A stretch of 37,070 nt of DNA from contig NZ_MSDF01000032.1 of assembly GCF_002022275.1 (NCBI RefSeq), positions 1 through 37,070 on the forward strand, in the 5' to 3' direction. Below are positions 24,602-32,690 of the stretch, in pieces (position 1 is the stretch's first letter; each line of letters opens with the position of its first letter). The translations under genes were made by a program, and so were the position numbers. The notes under the pieces were generated by a model. It was not told the DNA's origin, ran no database searches, and saw only the letters and a list, made by a program, of their open reading frames with translations. The stretch is from Pseudomonas fluorescens. GTDB lineage: Bacteria; Pseudomonadota; Gammaproteobacteria; Pseudomonadales; Pseudomonadaceae.

Positions 24602-25962
24602 GCCAGCGCCTCCTGTTGTTCTTCGACCTCGGCGGCGACGCTGTAACGGTTCGCCGGCACGTCCAGCCCCAGGTTGTCGCGCAGGGTGTTCCCGGTGTAT
24701 TCGGTGCGGAACAGGCCACGTTGTTGCAGCACCGGTACCACCAGTTCGGTGAAGTACTGCAAGCCGTCCGGCAGCACCGAGTTGATGATGAAACCATCGC
24801 TGGCGCCGGTCTCGAACCAGGTCTGGATCGCATCGGCGACTTGCTCCGGGGTGCCGACAAAATCACGTTTTGGCCGCGAGAAACGCAGGGCCACTTCGCG
24901 CAGGGTCAGGCCTTCGTCTTTGGCCAGTTGCTTGATGCGGTCAGAGCCGCCTTTCTGGCTGTTGGCGCCCAGGTCGCCAAGTTCCGGGAACGGCTCGTCC
25001 AGTGGGTACTGGCTGAAGTCGTGGTCGTTGAACGGGCGACCGAGGGCGACGATAGCGTCCTCAATCGACACCAGCTCTACAGCCTGCTGATAGCGGCTTT
25101 CCACTTCGGCGGTGTCACGCCCGACAATCGGGCGGATGCCCGGCAGGATCGACAGGCTGTCGGCGTCGCGGCCAAAGCCCTGGGCACGGCGTTTCAGGTC
25201 GGCGGTGTAGGTGTTGGCTTCTTCGATGGTTTCAACGTGCACGAAGATCGCATCGGAGTGTTCCGCGGCAAAGTTGCGCCCATCCTCAGACGTACCCGCC
25301 TGAAAAATCGCCGGCTGGCCCTGTCGCGAGCGGGCTATGTTCAGCGGGCCTTTGACCGAGAAAAACTCGCCCTTGTGGTTCAGCGCGTGCAGCTTGTGGG
25401 GGGTGAAAAATTCGCCGCTGCTCTTGTTGTAGGCAAAGGCGTCGTCTTCCCAGGAATCCCACAGGCCTTTGACCACGTTGAGGTGCTCCTTGGCGATGCG
25501 GTAGCGCACGGCATGCGGCGGGTGCTCGGCCTTGCCAAAATTGTCGGCGGTGCCGCTGAGCCAGGAGGTCACCACGTTCCAGCCGGCGCGGCCGCCGCTG
25601 ATGTGGTCCAGGGACGCGAACTGGCGCGCGACCTGGTAGGGCTCGGTGTAGCTGACGGTGACGGTGGCGACCAAACCGATGTTCGTAGTCAATGCCGCGA
25701 GCGCAGAAAGGATCGTCAACGGCTCAAAACGGTTGAGGTAATGCGGGCTGGACTTGGCGTGGATGTGCAGGCTGTCGGCAATAAACACGAAGTCGAACTT
25801 GGCGGCTTCGGCCAATTCAGTCTGCTGCTTGTAGAAACCAAAGTTCGTGCTGGCATTCGGTTGCGCCTGCGGGTGGCGCCATTCGCCCCAACCGTGGCCG
25901 ACACCGTGGACCATGGCGCCCAGCTTCAACTGGCGTGGTTTCAAGTTGCGTGGCTTGCTCAT
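24598..25962 (-). CDS. NtaA/SnaA/DszA-family FMN-dependent monooxygenase
   Basis: This 454-residue bacterial-luciferase-like enzyme begins LKLGAMVHGVGHGWGEWRHP and contains SLDHISGGRAGWNVVTSW and the PAIFQAGTSEDGRNFAAEHSD segment typical of the NtaA/SnaA/DszA family. These use FMNH2 from a separate reductase to oxygenate substrates including dibenzothiophene sulfone and nitrilotriacetate. In this context I infer a desulfurisation reaction on an organosulfur compound, substrate unknown. It is cytoplasmic. It starts 13 bases after the upstream SsuA-like gene and is coupled to the next. Confidence 0.9.
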   Translation of the reverse strand: MSKPRNLKPRQLKLGAMVHGVGHGWGEWRHPQAQPNASTNFGFYKQQTELAEAAKFDFVFIADSLHIHAKSSPHYLNRFEPLTILSALAALTTNIGLVATVTVSYTEPYQVARQFASLDHISGGRAGWNVVTSWLSGTADNFGKAEHPPHAVRYRIAKEHLNVVKGLWDSWEDDAFAYNKSSGEFFTPHKLHALNHKGEFFSVKGPLNIARSRQGQPAIFQAGTSEDGRNFAAEHSDAIFVHVETIEEANTYTADLKRRAQGFGRDADSLSILPGIRPIVGRDTAEVESRYQQAVELVSIEDAIVALGRPFNDHDFSQYPLDEPFPELGDLGANSQKGGSDRIKQLAKDEGLTLREVALRFSRPKRDFVGTPEQVADAIQTWFETGASDGFIINSVLPDGLQYFTELVVPVLQQRGLFRTEYTGNTLRDNLGLDVPANRYSVAAEVEEQQEALA

Positions 25963-25975
25963 GTTCTTCTCCTTC

Positions 25976-26950
25976 TTAGCGCGAGGCTTGGGACAGTGGG
26001 ACGCGCTTGGCGTTAAAGCTCTTGTCGAAGCCCTGGGACACGTCGATGTGTTTGGTGATCAGGCCTTCTTTTTGGTAGGTGTCGGCGGTGGCTTGCAGGC
26101 CACTGATCACGCTGTCGTCGATGGTGACCGGGGTCAGGTGGGTGTCCTTGGCCACCTCGATGTGCACGGCCAGCGGCAGGCCGGTGATCCTGGCTTGAGC
26201 AGCGGCGTATTCATCGGGGTGCACGTTGGCCCAGGCGTAAGCGCGGTCGACGCGCGCGACGAAGTCGTCGAGCTGTGCGCGCTTGTCAGCGATGGCCTGG
26301 CTGGTGGCGGCGAAGTACAGGTGGTTGCTCAGCAGCTTGTTGCCGCTGATCAGCACGCGGGCCTGGCTTTGCGAGGTGACCACGGTGGTGTACGGGTCCC
26401 AGGTGGCCCAGGCATCGACGGTGCCGTTGTCCAGCACCAGGCGCGACTCGGCTGGCAACAGGAACACAAACTCGACGTCCTTGGACGTCAGGCCTGCGCT
26501 GGCCAGGGCCTTGAGCGCCAGGTAATGGCCGATGGAGCCGCGCCCGGTGACGATTTTCTTGCCCTTGAGGTCGGCCACGGTCTTGATCGGCGAATCTTTC
26601 GGCACCAGCAGGGCGGTGGTGTTGCGTCCTTCGGCGTGGATGATGCTGATGACCTTGAGCGAGGCGCCGGCACCGAGGGCGAATACATACGGTGCGTCGC
26701 CGAGAGCGCCCACGTCCACGGCGCCGGCATTCAAGGCTTCACCCAGCGGCGAGGCGGACGGGAATTCCGACCACTGAATTTCGTAAGGCACATGTTTGGT
26801 TTCACCGGAGACTTCCAGCAGCGCCTTGATCGTCGACTTCTGGTTGGCCACGCGCAGCGGTTCCAGGTCCGCGGCGTGGGCGGTAGTCATCAGGCCAAGG
26901 GCCAGGGCGGTGCCCAGGAGCAGGCGTTTGAAAGGGGTGGTAAAGACCAT
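25976..26950 (-). CDS. Aliphatic sulfonate-type substrate-binding protein (SsuA-like)
   Basis: This 324-residue periplasmic receptor has a Sec signal peptide (about 1-26, TTAHA-A) and the SsuA family core: FPSASPLGEALNAGAVDVGALGDAPYVFAL and DAWATWDPYTTVV. It should bind an alkanesulfonate or similar. It leads the five-gene stretch to 21608 and has its own AT-rich upstream region. Its leader (26951-27026) carries the regulatory element shared with tauD, described separately. The start has TGGAG 10 bases upstream. Confidence 0.92.
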   Translation of the reverse strand: MVFTTPFKRLLLGTALALGLMTTAHAADLEPLRVANQKSTIKALLEVSGETKHVPYEIQWSEFPSASPLGEALNAGAVDVGALGDAPYVFALGAGASLKVISIIHAEGRNTTALLVPKDSPIKTVADLKGKKIVTGRGSIGHYLALKALASAGLTSKDVEFVFLLPAESRLVLDNGTVDAWATWDPYTTVVTSQSQARVLISGNKLLSNHLYFAATSQAIADKRAQLDDFVARVDRAYAWANVHPDEYAAAQARITGLPLAVHIEVAKDTHLTPVTIDDSVISGLQATADTYQKEGLITKHIDVSQGFDKSFNAKRVPLSQASR

Positions 26951-26960
26951 GGGATGCAGG

Positions 26961-27026
26961 CTCCAGGCAAAACGAACAAGAGGTTGGCTACCTCCGCCTG
27001 GAGAAGGGGTCGGTGTGGGGGTTCAC
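26961..27026 (-). promoter_or_regulatory. Shared leader element upstream of the SsuA-like gene
   Basis: On the minus strand, 27020-26991 matches 32690-32661 upstream of tauD over ~30 bases with two compensating one-base gaps; the core is CTCCAGGCGGAGG. Three mutually exclusive stems can form: CTCC/GGAG inside the core (26992-27003), GAGGT/ACCTC (26980-26994), and an 8-base stem CTCCAGGC (27003-26996) with GCCTGGAG (26968-26961), which hides the ribosome site. A 12-codon frame from GTG at 27026 to TAG at 26988 (encoding a peptide ending PFSRRR) also spans the core. That only one copy has a start codon points to RNA or DNA function over peptide. Confidence 0.55.
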
Positions 27027-27106
27027 GTTATGCCCATAAAAACTCGCTGTGAAGTTCTTTTTGGTTATATGTTAATTATTAAAATATTTGATTATGTGTT
27101 GATTGA
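27027..27106 (-). promoter_or_regulatory. AT-rich promoter region of the SsuA-like operon
   Basis: About 80 very AT-rich bases directly downstream of the ferredoxin stop and upstream of the leader element stand out against the GC-rich genome. This is where a promoter for the SsuA-like operon is expected, possibly CysB-dependent. I cannot pick a convincing -35/-10 pair. Confidence 0.45.
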
Positions 27107-27472
27107 TTATTCTGTAATTGCATTTGGAGGGGCGCTGCGTGCCAACGCAAAGATGCCGTCCATGCGCCAGTGCTCGTTGCGATGGTCGGGGTCGCCGGCC
27201 CATTCGTCCCAGCCGGAGTCGCGGCGGTATTGGCCAAGCAGGCCGCGCTCACGCACCGCCACGGGATCGGGGTGGCGCAGTTGCTCGCAGTCGGGGTCGA
27301 CGTAGAGCGCGTCGCTGGCGCAGTACAGCTCGCACATGAAACAGGTCTGGCAGGCCTGTTGATCAGCGATGCGAGGTTTGCCTTGGGCGTTCAGGGCCAG
27401 CACATTGGTGGGGCAGACCGTGACGCATTGGCCGCAGCCGTTGCAGAGGTCGGAGTAGATCAATTCGAGCAT
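27107..27472 (-). CDS. 2x[4Fe-4S] ferredoxin (AprB-like)
   Basis: This 121-residue ferredoxin has two cluster motifs: Cys10, 13, 16, 20 (CNGCGQCVTVCP) and Cys41, 44, 47, 51 (CQTCFMCELYC), followed by a ~60-residue tail (WDEWAGDP...WRMDGIF). A two-cluster ferredoxin with such a tail beside an FAD oxidoreductase resembles the beta subunit of adenylylsulfate reductase. It probably passes electrons to or from the flavoprotein encoded upstream. The two genes are separated by a REP (185 bases). The start at 27472 gives MLELIYSD; upstream open codons are REP translation. Confidence 0.88.
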   Translation of the reverse strand: MLELIYSDLCNGCGQCVTVCPTNVLALNAQGKPRIADQQACQTCFMCELYCASDALYVDPDCEQLRHPDPVAVRERGLLGQYRRDSGWDEWAGDPDHRNEHWRMDGIFALARSAPPNAITE

Positions 27473-27500
27473 GGTTGAATGTCTCTGTGACTGGTTTTTT

Positions 27501-27634
27501 TGTGGTGAGCAGGCTTGCCCTGCGTTGGGCTGCGAAGCGGCCCCATCAAGAGTACCGCATTGTTGTTGGCACGACGGGGTGTGTGGTTTGGGGGCCGCTT
27601 CGCAGCCCAACGCGGGGCAAGCCCGCTCGCCACA
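27501..27634. repeat. REP palindrome, second class
   Basis: TGTGGTGAGCAGGCTTGCCC and its complement end in CCACA at 27634, with inner arms TTGGGCTGCGAAGCGGCCCC and GGGGCCGCTTCGCAGCCCAA. This class is shared with the copy at 7602. It separates the flavoprotein gene from the ferredoxin gene and fills most of the 185-base gap. Confidence 0.8.
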
Positions 27635-27657
27635 GGGGACTGTCAGGTACAACAACG

Positions 27658-29178
27658 TCAGCGTTCATGGATGACCGGGTCGAAGCGCGCCTGGATCTGG
27701 TCTACGCCCTGCAGGCGCAAATGCGCGTCATACCGCGGGTTTTGCGCAGGCGTGTCGCTGCGCTGGTGCATGCCACGGCTCTCTTTGCGCAGGGCGGCGG
27801 CGGTGTAGCACCAGCGCGCGGTGGCGGCCATGGCGGCGGTTTCTCGGGCGCGCAGGGGGTTGGTGGTGATGGGCGCCCCGCGTAATTGATCCCAGACGTT
27901 GTCCAGTTCGCGCAGTGAGCGATCCAGTTGATCACCCGAACGAAACAGGTTTTTGTCCAGTGGATGCACTTGCGCCTGGATGCGCCGGATCAGCTCGGCG
28001 TTGCCCCCGGCAACCCCCTCAAACCCGCGCAGTGCCCCGTGATAAGCGGCCTTGCGGCGAGCCAGCAGCGCCGCCCCGCGCCCGGCCCACTGCCCGGTGG
28101 ACAAGGCCCACGCCGAGTTCTGCGCGCCGCCGCCCGAGGTGGCGCCGGCGATCGGCTCACGGCTGGCGGCATCACCGGCGGCGAAAACACCTGGCACTGT
28201 GGTCTGGCAGTCATCGTCGATCAAGCGCAAACCGCCCACACCGCGAATCGTGCCTTCGGGGTGCAGGGTCACGGCAAATCGATGGCGATAGGGGTCAATG
28301 CCGCGCCGGTCAAACGGCAACATCAGGTTGGGCTGGATACTCGGCAGTTGTGCGCGGATGGCCTGCGGCACCCGGTTCAAGCGGCAATACACCGGCCCAT
28401 TGAGCAGCGCCCTGGCCAATGCCTCTGTAAAACCCGGCCCGGTGCTGATGCCCAGTGGACGGTCCGCCGCGTCGAAATATTCGCCAAAGCTGTAGACCAT
28501 CGAGCGGGTCATGCTGCTTCCCGCGGCGGCGATGCAGTAGTAATTGGAAAACTCCATGCCCGACAGCTCGGCGCCGGCTTCGGCCGCCATCAAGTAGCCG
28601 TCACCCGTGTTGGTGTGGTTGCCCAGCAGGCGCGACAAGAATGCGCAGCCGCCGGTGGCCAGGACCACGGCGCCGGTACGAATCAGCCAGTCACCACCGG
28701 CCTGGCGCCGCCAGCCACGCGCGCCGACCACGTTGCCGTTATCGTCGCGCAACAGCTCCAGTGCCGGGTGGTGATCGAGAAGGGTCACGCCGCTGTCGAG
28801 CACCCTTTGCCGCAGGCCACGCAGGTATTCCGGGCCGCGCAGGCCGCGATACTGAGTCTCACCCTGATGGTTCTGCGGGAAAGCGTAGTAGTCGCTCAGG
28901 CCGGGCAGGCTGGTCCAGGTGGTGTCGATGGCGCGGGCCATCCAGCGCGCGTCGGCTAGCCCGTAAGCCGTGCCCAGGCGCTTTTCGATGGCGGCTTCGC
29001 GCGCCGCGGGCGGTACCCACCAATGCCCGGGCCCGGCGGTGGCCGTCACGCCGCTGGTGCCGCAATAGCCTTTGTCCACCAGGATCACCTTGACGCCTTC
29101 GCGGGCTGCCGCGACGGCTGCCCAAGTCCCCGCCAGGCCGCCACCGACGATCAATACGTCGCAATGCAATTCGGTCAT
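27658..29178 (-). CDS. FAD-dependent oxidoreductase (fumarate reductase/AprA-like flavoprotein)
   Basis: This 506-residue protein begins CDVLIVGGGLAGTWAA (FAD dinucleotide-binding motif at 12-17) and later has VVLATGGCAF and GVFAAGDAASREPIAGATSGGG, the second FAD contact of the fumarate reductase/succinate dehydrogenase/AprA flavoprotein group. Paired with the downstream 2x[4Fe-4S] ferredoxin it resembles AprA/AprB, but it is shorter than dissimilatory AprA (about 650 residues), and no membrane partner is nearby. A redox step on a sulfur compound is inferred. It starts 10 bases after the TonB-receptor gene. Confidence 0.88.
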   Translation of the reverse strand: MTELHCDVLIVGGGLAGTWAAVAAAREGVKVILVDKGYCGTSGVTATAGPGHWWVPPAAREAAIEKRLGTAYGLADARWMARAIDTTWTSLPGLSDYYAFPQNHQGETQYRGLRGPEYLRGLRQRVLDSGVTLLDHHPALELLRDDNGNVVGARGWRRQAGGDWLIRTGAVVLATGGCAFLSRLLGNHTNTGDGYLMAAEAGAELSGMEFSNYYCIAAAGSSMTRSMVYSFGEYFDAADRPLGISTGPGFTEALARALLNGPVYCRLNRVPQAIRAQLPSIQPNLMLPFDRRGIDPYRHRFAVTLHPEGTIRGVGGLRLIDDDCQTTVPGVFAAGDAASREPIAGATSGGGAQNSAWALSTGQWAGRGAALLARRKAAYHGALRGFEGVAGGNAELIRRIQAQVHPLDKNLFRSGDQLDRSLRELDNVWDQLRGAPITTNPLRARETAAMAATARWCYTAAALRKESRGMHQRSDTPAQNPRYDAHLRLQGVDQIQARFDPVIHER

Positions 29179-29188
29179 CGCCTGCGCC

Positions 29189-31642
29189 TCAGAAGTTGTA
29201 CGCCAGACGCGTGTAGTAGTACGCACCGCCAAAACCGAACGGCGAAAACTGCCCATATTCATAGCCACCGGCCCAGTCCTTGATGCCTTTTTTGTTCGGG
29301 TACACTTTGAACAGGTTGTTGGCGCCCAAGGCTACGGTGAAGTGCTGGGTGATGTCGTAGGCGGCGTCGATGTCGCTGATCCATTTGGCGCTGAACTTGC
29401 GATCGTTGATCGGGTTGTTGTCGCCTTCGATGTAGCTGCCAAAGCGGGTCAGCGCGAGGTTCAAGGTGTAGGCGCTGACCTTCCAGTTGGACGCCAGGAT
29501 CAGTTTCGATTGCGGGGTGGCGACGGTCAGGTCCTTTTGCAGGCGGCGGTCGAAAATCTGGTAATTGGAACCGAGACTGGCGAGCTTGGCCGGGGTGTCC
29601 TGGAGCTTTTCTATTTTGGTCTGGTTCCAGTTGTAGGCCAGGCTCCAGCGGATCTGCCCGTACTGTTCCAACTGCTGGCGGTATTCGTTGATGATGTCGA
29701 CGCCACGGGTGCGGGTGTCGACGGCGTTGGTGTAGTACTGCGCGTACAGGCCCGGCGACAGGCCGTTGGCGGCGAGAATCTGCGACACCGCCGGGCCGCC
29801 GAGCAGGCTGGTGGAAACAATGCGGTCGCGGATACCGATCTGGTACAGGTCGGTGGTCAGGCGATAGTTGGCGGTCGGTTCGTAAGTGAAGCCGAAGCTG
29901 TAGTTCAGTGACTTCTCGGGCTTGAGTTTTTCCGCGCCCAACGCTTGGGCCTCGACGGTGTCCACCGGCAACACCTTGACCGGCACCGAAACCTGCTGGC
30001 CGTTGATCACACCGCCGGAGGTGAAGGTGGACGAGGCGTAAATGGTCTGGGCCAGCGACGGCGCGCGAAAACCATTGTTGAGCGTGCCGCGCAACGCAAA
30101 CTCGGGCGTGAGCTTGAAGCGCGTCGACAGTTTGCCGCTCCAGGTGCTGCCGATGTCCTGGGTATAGCGCTCGTAGCGGGCGGCGGCGCCGATGTACCAG
30201 CGGTCGGTCACATCCAGGCCCAGGTCGACGTAGCTGGCAACGTTGCTGCGGCTGATTTCGCCGGCATCCGCCGTGCTGGTGCCGTTGTAGGAGGCCAGCC
30301 CCGGCAGCGGCGTTTGCCCGGCGAACGGGCCGCTGGGCAGCACGTAGTTGCCGGGTGTGTAGGAGGCGTAGTCACCGGCCTCGATCTGGTATTTCTCCCA
30401 ACGGTATTCAAAGCCGAACGCGGTTTGCAGGGGGTGGCTCAGGCCGATATCGAAGGTGCGGCTGAGGTCGAGGTTGTTGGTCCACTGATCGAAAATCTGC
30501 GAGGCCAGGTTGAACGAGGTCGGGCTGGTCGGCCCCAGCGACGGGTTCAGGGTGTTATTGGCGTTGAGGGTGGAATCGTCCTCGCCCCAGGTGGAGCTGA
30601 TGTCGTAATCCCAACCGCCGACCAGGCCTTTGAAACCGCCCGCCACCTGGAAATCCTTGGTGCGGTTGCGTCGTTGCGCGTGGATACCGTCGGGGTAGGG
30701 CGTGTTCGGGTCGCCGGCCAGCGAGGTGAGTTCGTTGGGGCGGTAGTTGCCGGTGACCTTGGTGGTTTCCATGTAGCTGGCGGTGGAGAACGAGTAGAAC
30801 TTGAGGTCGTCCTGCAGCGGCAGTTCAAGGTTGTAGCTGGCGTTGGTGACTTTTTCGCGTCCCAGGCCATAGCTGGGGTTCCAGCCGTGGCGGTTGACGG
30901 TCTGGTCACGGCTGTCCGGACGCGCGGCGCTGCCGTAGAGGTAACCGGTGGCGCTGCCGGTGCGGTTGAAAGGTTCCTGTTCCTTGGTGTCCAGCGCGAG
31001 GTTGGCGAAGCCGTCGTTCGGCAGCGACAGGCCGTAGTTGGCGGTTTGGTGCACGGTGTCACCATCGCCTGCGCCATAGCGGCCGAAGGAGGTTTCGGCG
31101 CTGCCGCCGCTGTCGTTTTCCTTGAGGATGATATTGATCACCCCGGCGATGGCGTCCGAGCCGTATTGCGCGGAGGCGCCGTCGCGCAACACTTCGATAT
31201 GGTCGATGGCCGACACCGGAATCAAATCCAGGTTGACTGGCACCGCCGCGGTGCCGATGCGCGCGAGGTTGTTGATCAACGCCGTGTTGTGGCGGCGCTT
31301 GCCGTTGACCAGCACCAATACCTGGTCGCCGGACAGCCCGCGCATGGTCACCCCGCGCACCGACCACGAGGTGCCACCGCCGTTGATCGCGGGCAGGTTG
31401 AAGGAGGGCAGCAGGCGCGCCAGCAGTTCCTTGAGGCCGACCTTGCCGCTGGCTTGCAGTTGCTCGGCGCTGATCACGTCGATGGGCGAAGGGCTGTCGG
31501 CGATGGTGCGCGCCTGATTGCCACGGTTGCCGGTGACTACGACGGTGCCGAGGGTTTTGTCGGGGTCTTCGGCGTTAGCAGGGGGTTGTATGGCGAGCAG
31601 GCCGAGGGCGACTGCGCCGTAGTGAAAGCGGGATGGGGGCAT
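29189..31642 (-). CDS. TonB-dependent outer-membrane receptor
   Basis: This 817-residue receptor has a signal peptide (to about ANA-E), a TonB-box-like LGTVVVTG, a plug domain (about 45-165, SWSVRGVTMRGLSGDQVLVLVNGKRRH, IEVLRDGASAQYGSDAIAGVINI), and a 22-strand barrel ending in the terminal Phe of TRLAYNF. I start at 31642 (MPPSRFHY); upstream open codons are REP translation. In this setting it probably imports an organosulfur compound across the outer membrane; a TonB-type receptor, SftP, is known for sulfate esters in P. putida. The ligand is unknown. Confidence 0.94.
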   Translation of the reverse strand: MPPSRFHYGAVALGLLAIQPPANAEDPDKTLGTVVVTGNRGNQARTIADSPSPIDVISAEQLQASGKVGLKELLARLLPSFNLPAINGGGTSWSVRGVTMRGLSGDQVLVLVNGKRRHNTALINNLARIGTAAVPVNLDLIPVSAIDHIEVLRDGASAQYGSDAIAGVINIILKENDSGGSAETSFGRYGAGDGDTVHQTANYGLSLPNDGFANLALDTKEQEPFNRTGSATGYLYGSAARPDSRDQTVNRHGWNPSYGLGREKVTNASYNLELPLQDDLKFYSFSTASYMETTKVTGNYRPNELTSLAGDPNTPYPDGIHAQRRNRTKDFQVAGGFKGLVGGWDYDISSTWGEDDSTLNANNTLNPSLGPTSPTSFNLASQIFDQWTNNLDLSRTFDIGLSHPLQTAFGFEYRWEKYQIEAGDYASYTPGNYVLPSGPFAGQTPLPGLASYNGTSTADAGEISRSNVASYVDLGLDVTDRWYIGAAARYERYTQDIGSTWSGKLSTRFKLTPEFALRGTLNNGFRAPSLAQTIYASSTFTSGGVINGQQVSVPVKVLPVDTVEAQALGAEKLKPEKSLNYSFGFTYEPTANYRLTTDLYQIGIRDRIVSTSLLGGPAVSQILAANGLSPGLYAQYYTNAVDTRTRGVDIINEYRQQLEQYGQIRWSLAYNWNQTKIEKLQDTPAKLASLGSNYQIFDRRLQKDLTVATPQSKLILASNWKVSAYTLNLALTRFGSYIEGDNNPINDRKFSAKWISDIDAAYDITQHFTVALGANNLFKVYPNKKGIKDWAGGYEYGQFSPFGFGGAYYYTRLAYNF

Positions 31643-31680
31643 GGGGCTGATTCCTGAAAACTGGGAACACCGCGCATCCC

Positions 31681-31769
31681 TGTGGGAGCTGGCTTGCCTG
31701 CGATGGCGGTGTCTCAGCCACAAAAATGTCAGCCGAAGGACCGCCATCGCAGGCAAGCCAGCTCCCACA
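31681..31769. repeat. REP palindrome
   Basis: TGTGGGAGCTGGCTTGCCTG pairs with CAGGCAAGCCAGCTCCCACA. It fills most of the 160-base gap between the tauD-like and TonB-receptor genes. Confidence 0.85.
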
Positions 31770-31802
31770 ATAGATACGTCAGGTATGAGCGATCGTGTTT
31801 TG

Positions 31803-32633
31803 TCAGGCCGCGTGGGCGGCTCTTACCCGATGCGGAATGTCGTCATAAGCGATCAGCACCCGTTCCATGCGGCGCGGATAGTCGCCGTAGTTGTAGACCG
31901 GGTAATGCAGGGTCGAGCGGTTGTCCCAGAACGCCACGGAGCCGGGGCGCCACTTGAAACGCACTTGGTGCTCAGGCTTGTTGAACTCGAGCAGCAGCCG
32001 ATCAATCAGTTGCTTGCTTTTTTCGGGTGTCCAGCCGATCACCGAGGGGTTTTGCGAGAAGTTGATAAACAGCCCGTCTTCCCCGGTCTCCGGGTGGGTG
32101 CGCACCAGCGGGTGGGCGAGGATCGGGTAGTCGTAGCCGACTTTGTCCAGGGACTTTTTGAAATCGTGGACCACGTGCAGGTTGTCGATTTCTTCGCGCA
32201 GCTCATCCGGCAACGCACGATAGACCGCACCGGTGTCGGCCCACAGCGTGTCGCCGCCGACTTGCGGCAAATCCACCGCGCGCAGCACTGCGCCGAGGGT
32301 CGGCTGCAGCAGCCAGCTGGTGTCGGTGTGCCAACGGCCGCTGATACGCGGGCCGTAGAGCTTGCGCTCGTCCTGGGCTTCGATGAGATGGGCCTGTGGG
32401 CGTGTCGGGTCGTTTTGTTGGGTGGTGGGGTGCACGTACAGCTCGCCGAATTCTCTGGCGAAGGCGATTTGCTGTTCGGTGTCTATGGCCTGATCGCGAA
32501 AGAACAGCACCTTGTGCGTGAGCAGCAATTGGCGCAGCTCATCACGCAGGGCGACGGTCAGCGGTTGGCGCAGGTCGATGCCGGCGATTTCGGCGCCGAG
32601 GGTGGGTTCCAGGCGAGTGATGTGCAGGGTCAT
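31803..32633 (-). CDS. TauD-family Fe(II)/2-oxoglutarate dioxygenase
   Basis: This 276-residue enzyme has the iron-binding facial triad His102-x-Asp104 (GRWHTDTSW) and His243 (DNRSTLHYP) with the following 2-oxoglutarate-binding Arg region (RRMERVLI), as in TauD. It begins MTLHITRLEPTLGAEIAGIDL, typical of the taurine dioxygenase family. It would hydroxylate carbon next to a sulfonate or sulfate ester and release sulfite or sulfate. Whether taurine, another sulfonate or an alkyl sulfate is the substrate cannot be told. Its GAGAGG ribosome site lies in the regulatory leader described at 32642. Confidence 0.92.
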   Translation of the reverse strand: MTLHITRLEPTLGAEIAGIDLRQPLTVALRDELRQLLLTHKVLFFRDQAIDTEQQIAFAREFGELYVHPTTQQNDPTRPQAHLIEAQDERKLYGPRISGRWHTDTSWLLQPTLGAVLRAVDLPQVGGDTLWADTGAVYRALPDELREEIDNLHVVHDFKKSLDKVGYDYPILAHPLVRTHPETGEDGLFINFSQNPSVIGWTPEKSKQLIDRLLLEFNKPEHQVRFKWRPGSVAFWDNRSTLHYPVYNYGDYPRRMERVLIAYDDIPHRVRAAHAA

Positions 32634-32641
32634 GCGGGTAG

Positions 32642-32690
32642 CCTCTCAGTGTGGGTTCAGCCTCCGCCTGGAGAGGGGTCGGATGTGGGG
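32642..32690 (-). promoter_or_regulatory. Shared leader element upstream of the tauD-like gene
   Basis: Minus-strand bases 32690-32661 are the second copy of the element found before the SsuA-like gene (core CTCCAGGCGGAGG). Here CCTCTC (32676-32671) is complementary to the tauD ribosome site GAGAGG (32647-32642), so a 6-base stem could hide it, while CTCC/GGAG inside the core offers an alternative. The frame corresponding to the SsuA leader peptide is open, but has no usual start codon. Confidence 0.55.

Noticed and set aside
26961..27026. Known riboswitch (SAM, TPP, guanidine or xanthine/NMT1 class)
   Set aside because: I could not match the conserved bases of any class I remember to this leader, so it is reported only as an unassigned element.
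29945..31657. Long antisense open frame (570 codons) over the TonB receptor gene
   Set aside because: It is the shadow of a GC-rich gene: its translation is low-complexity Val/Gly/Ala, has no family motif, and the opposite strand encodes a complete TonB-dependent receptor.
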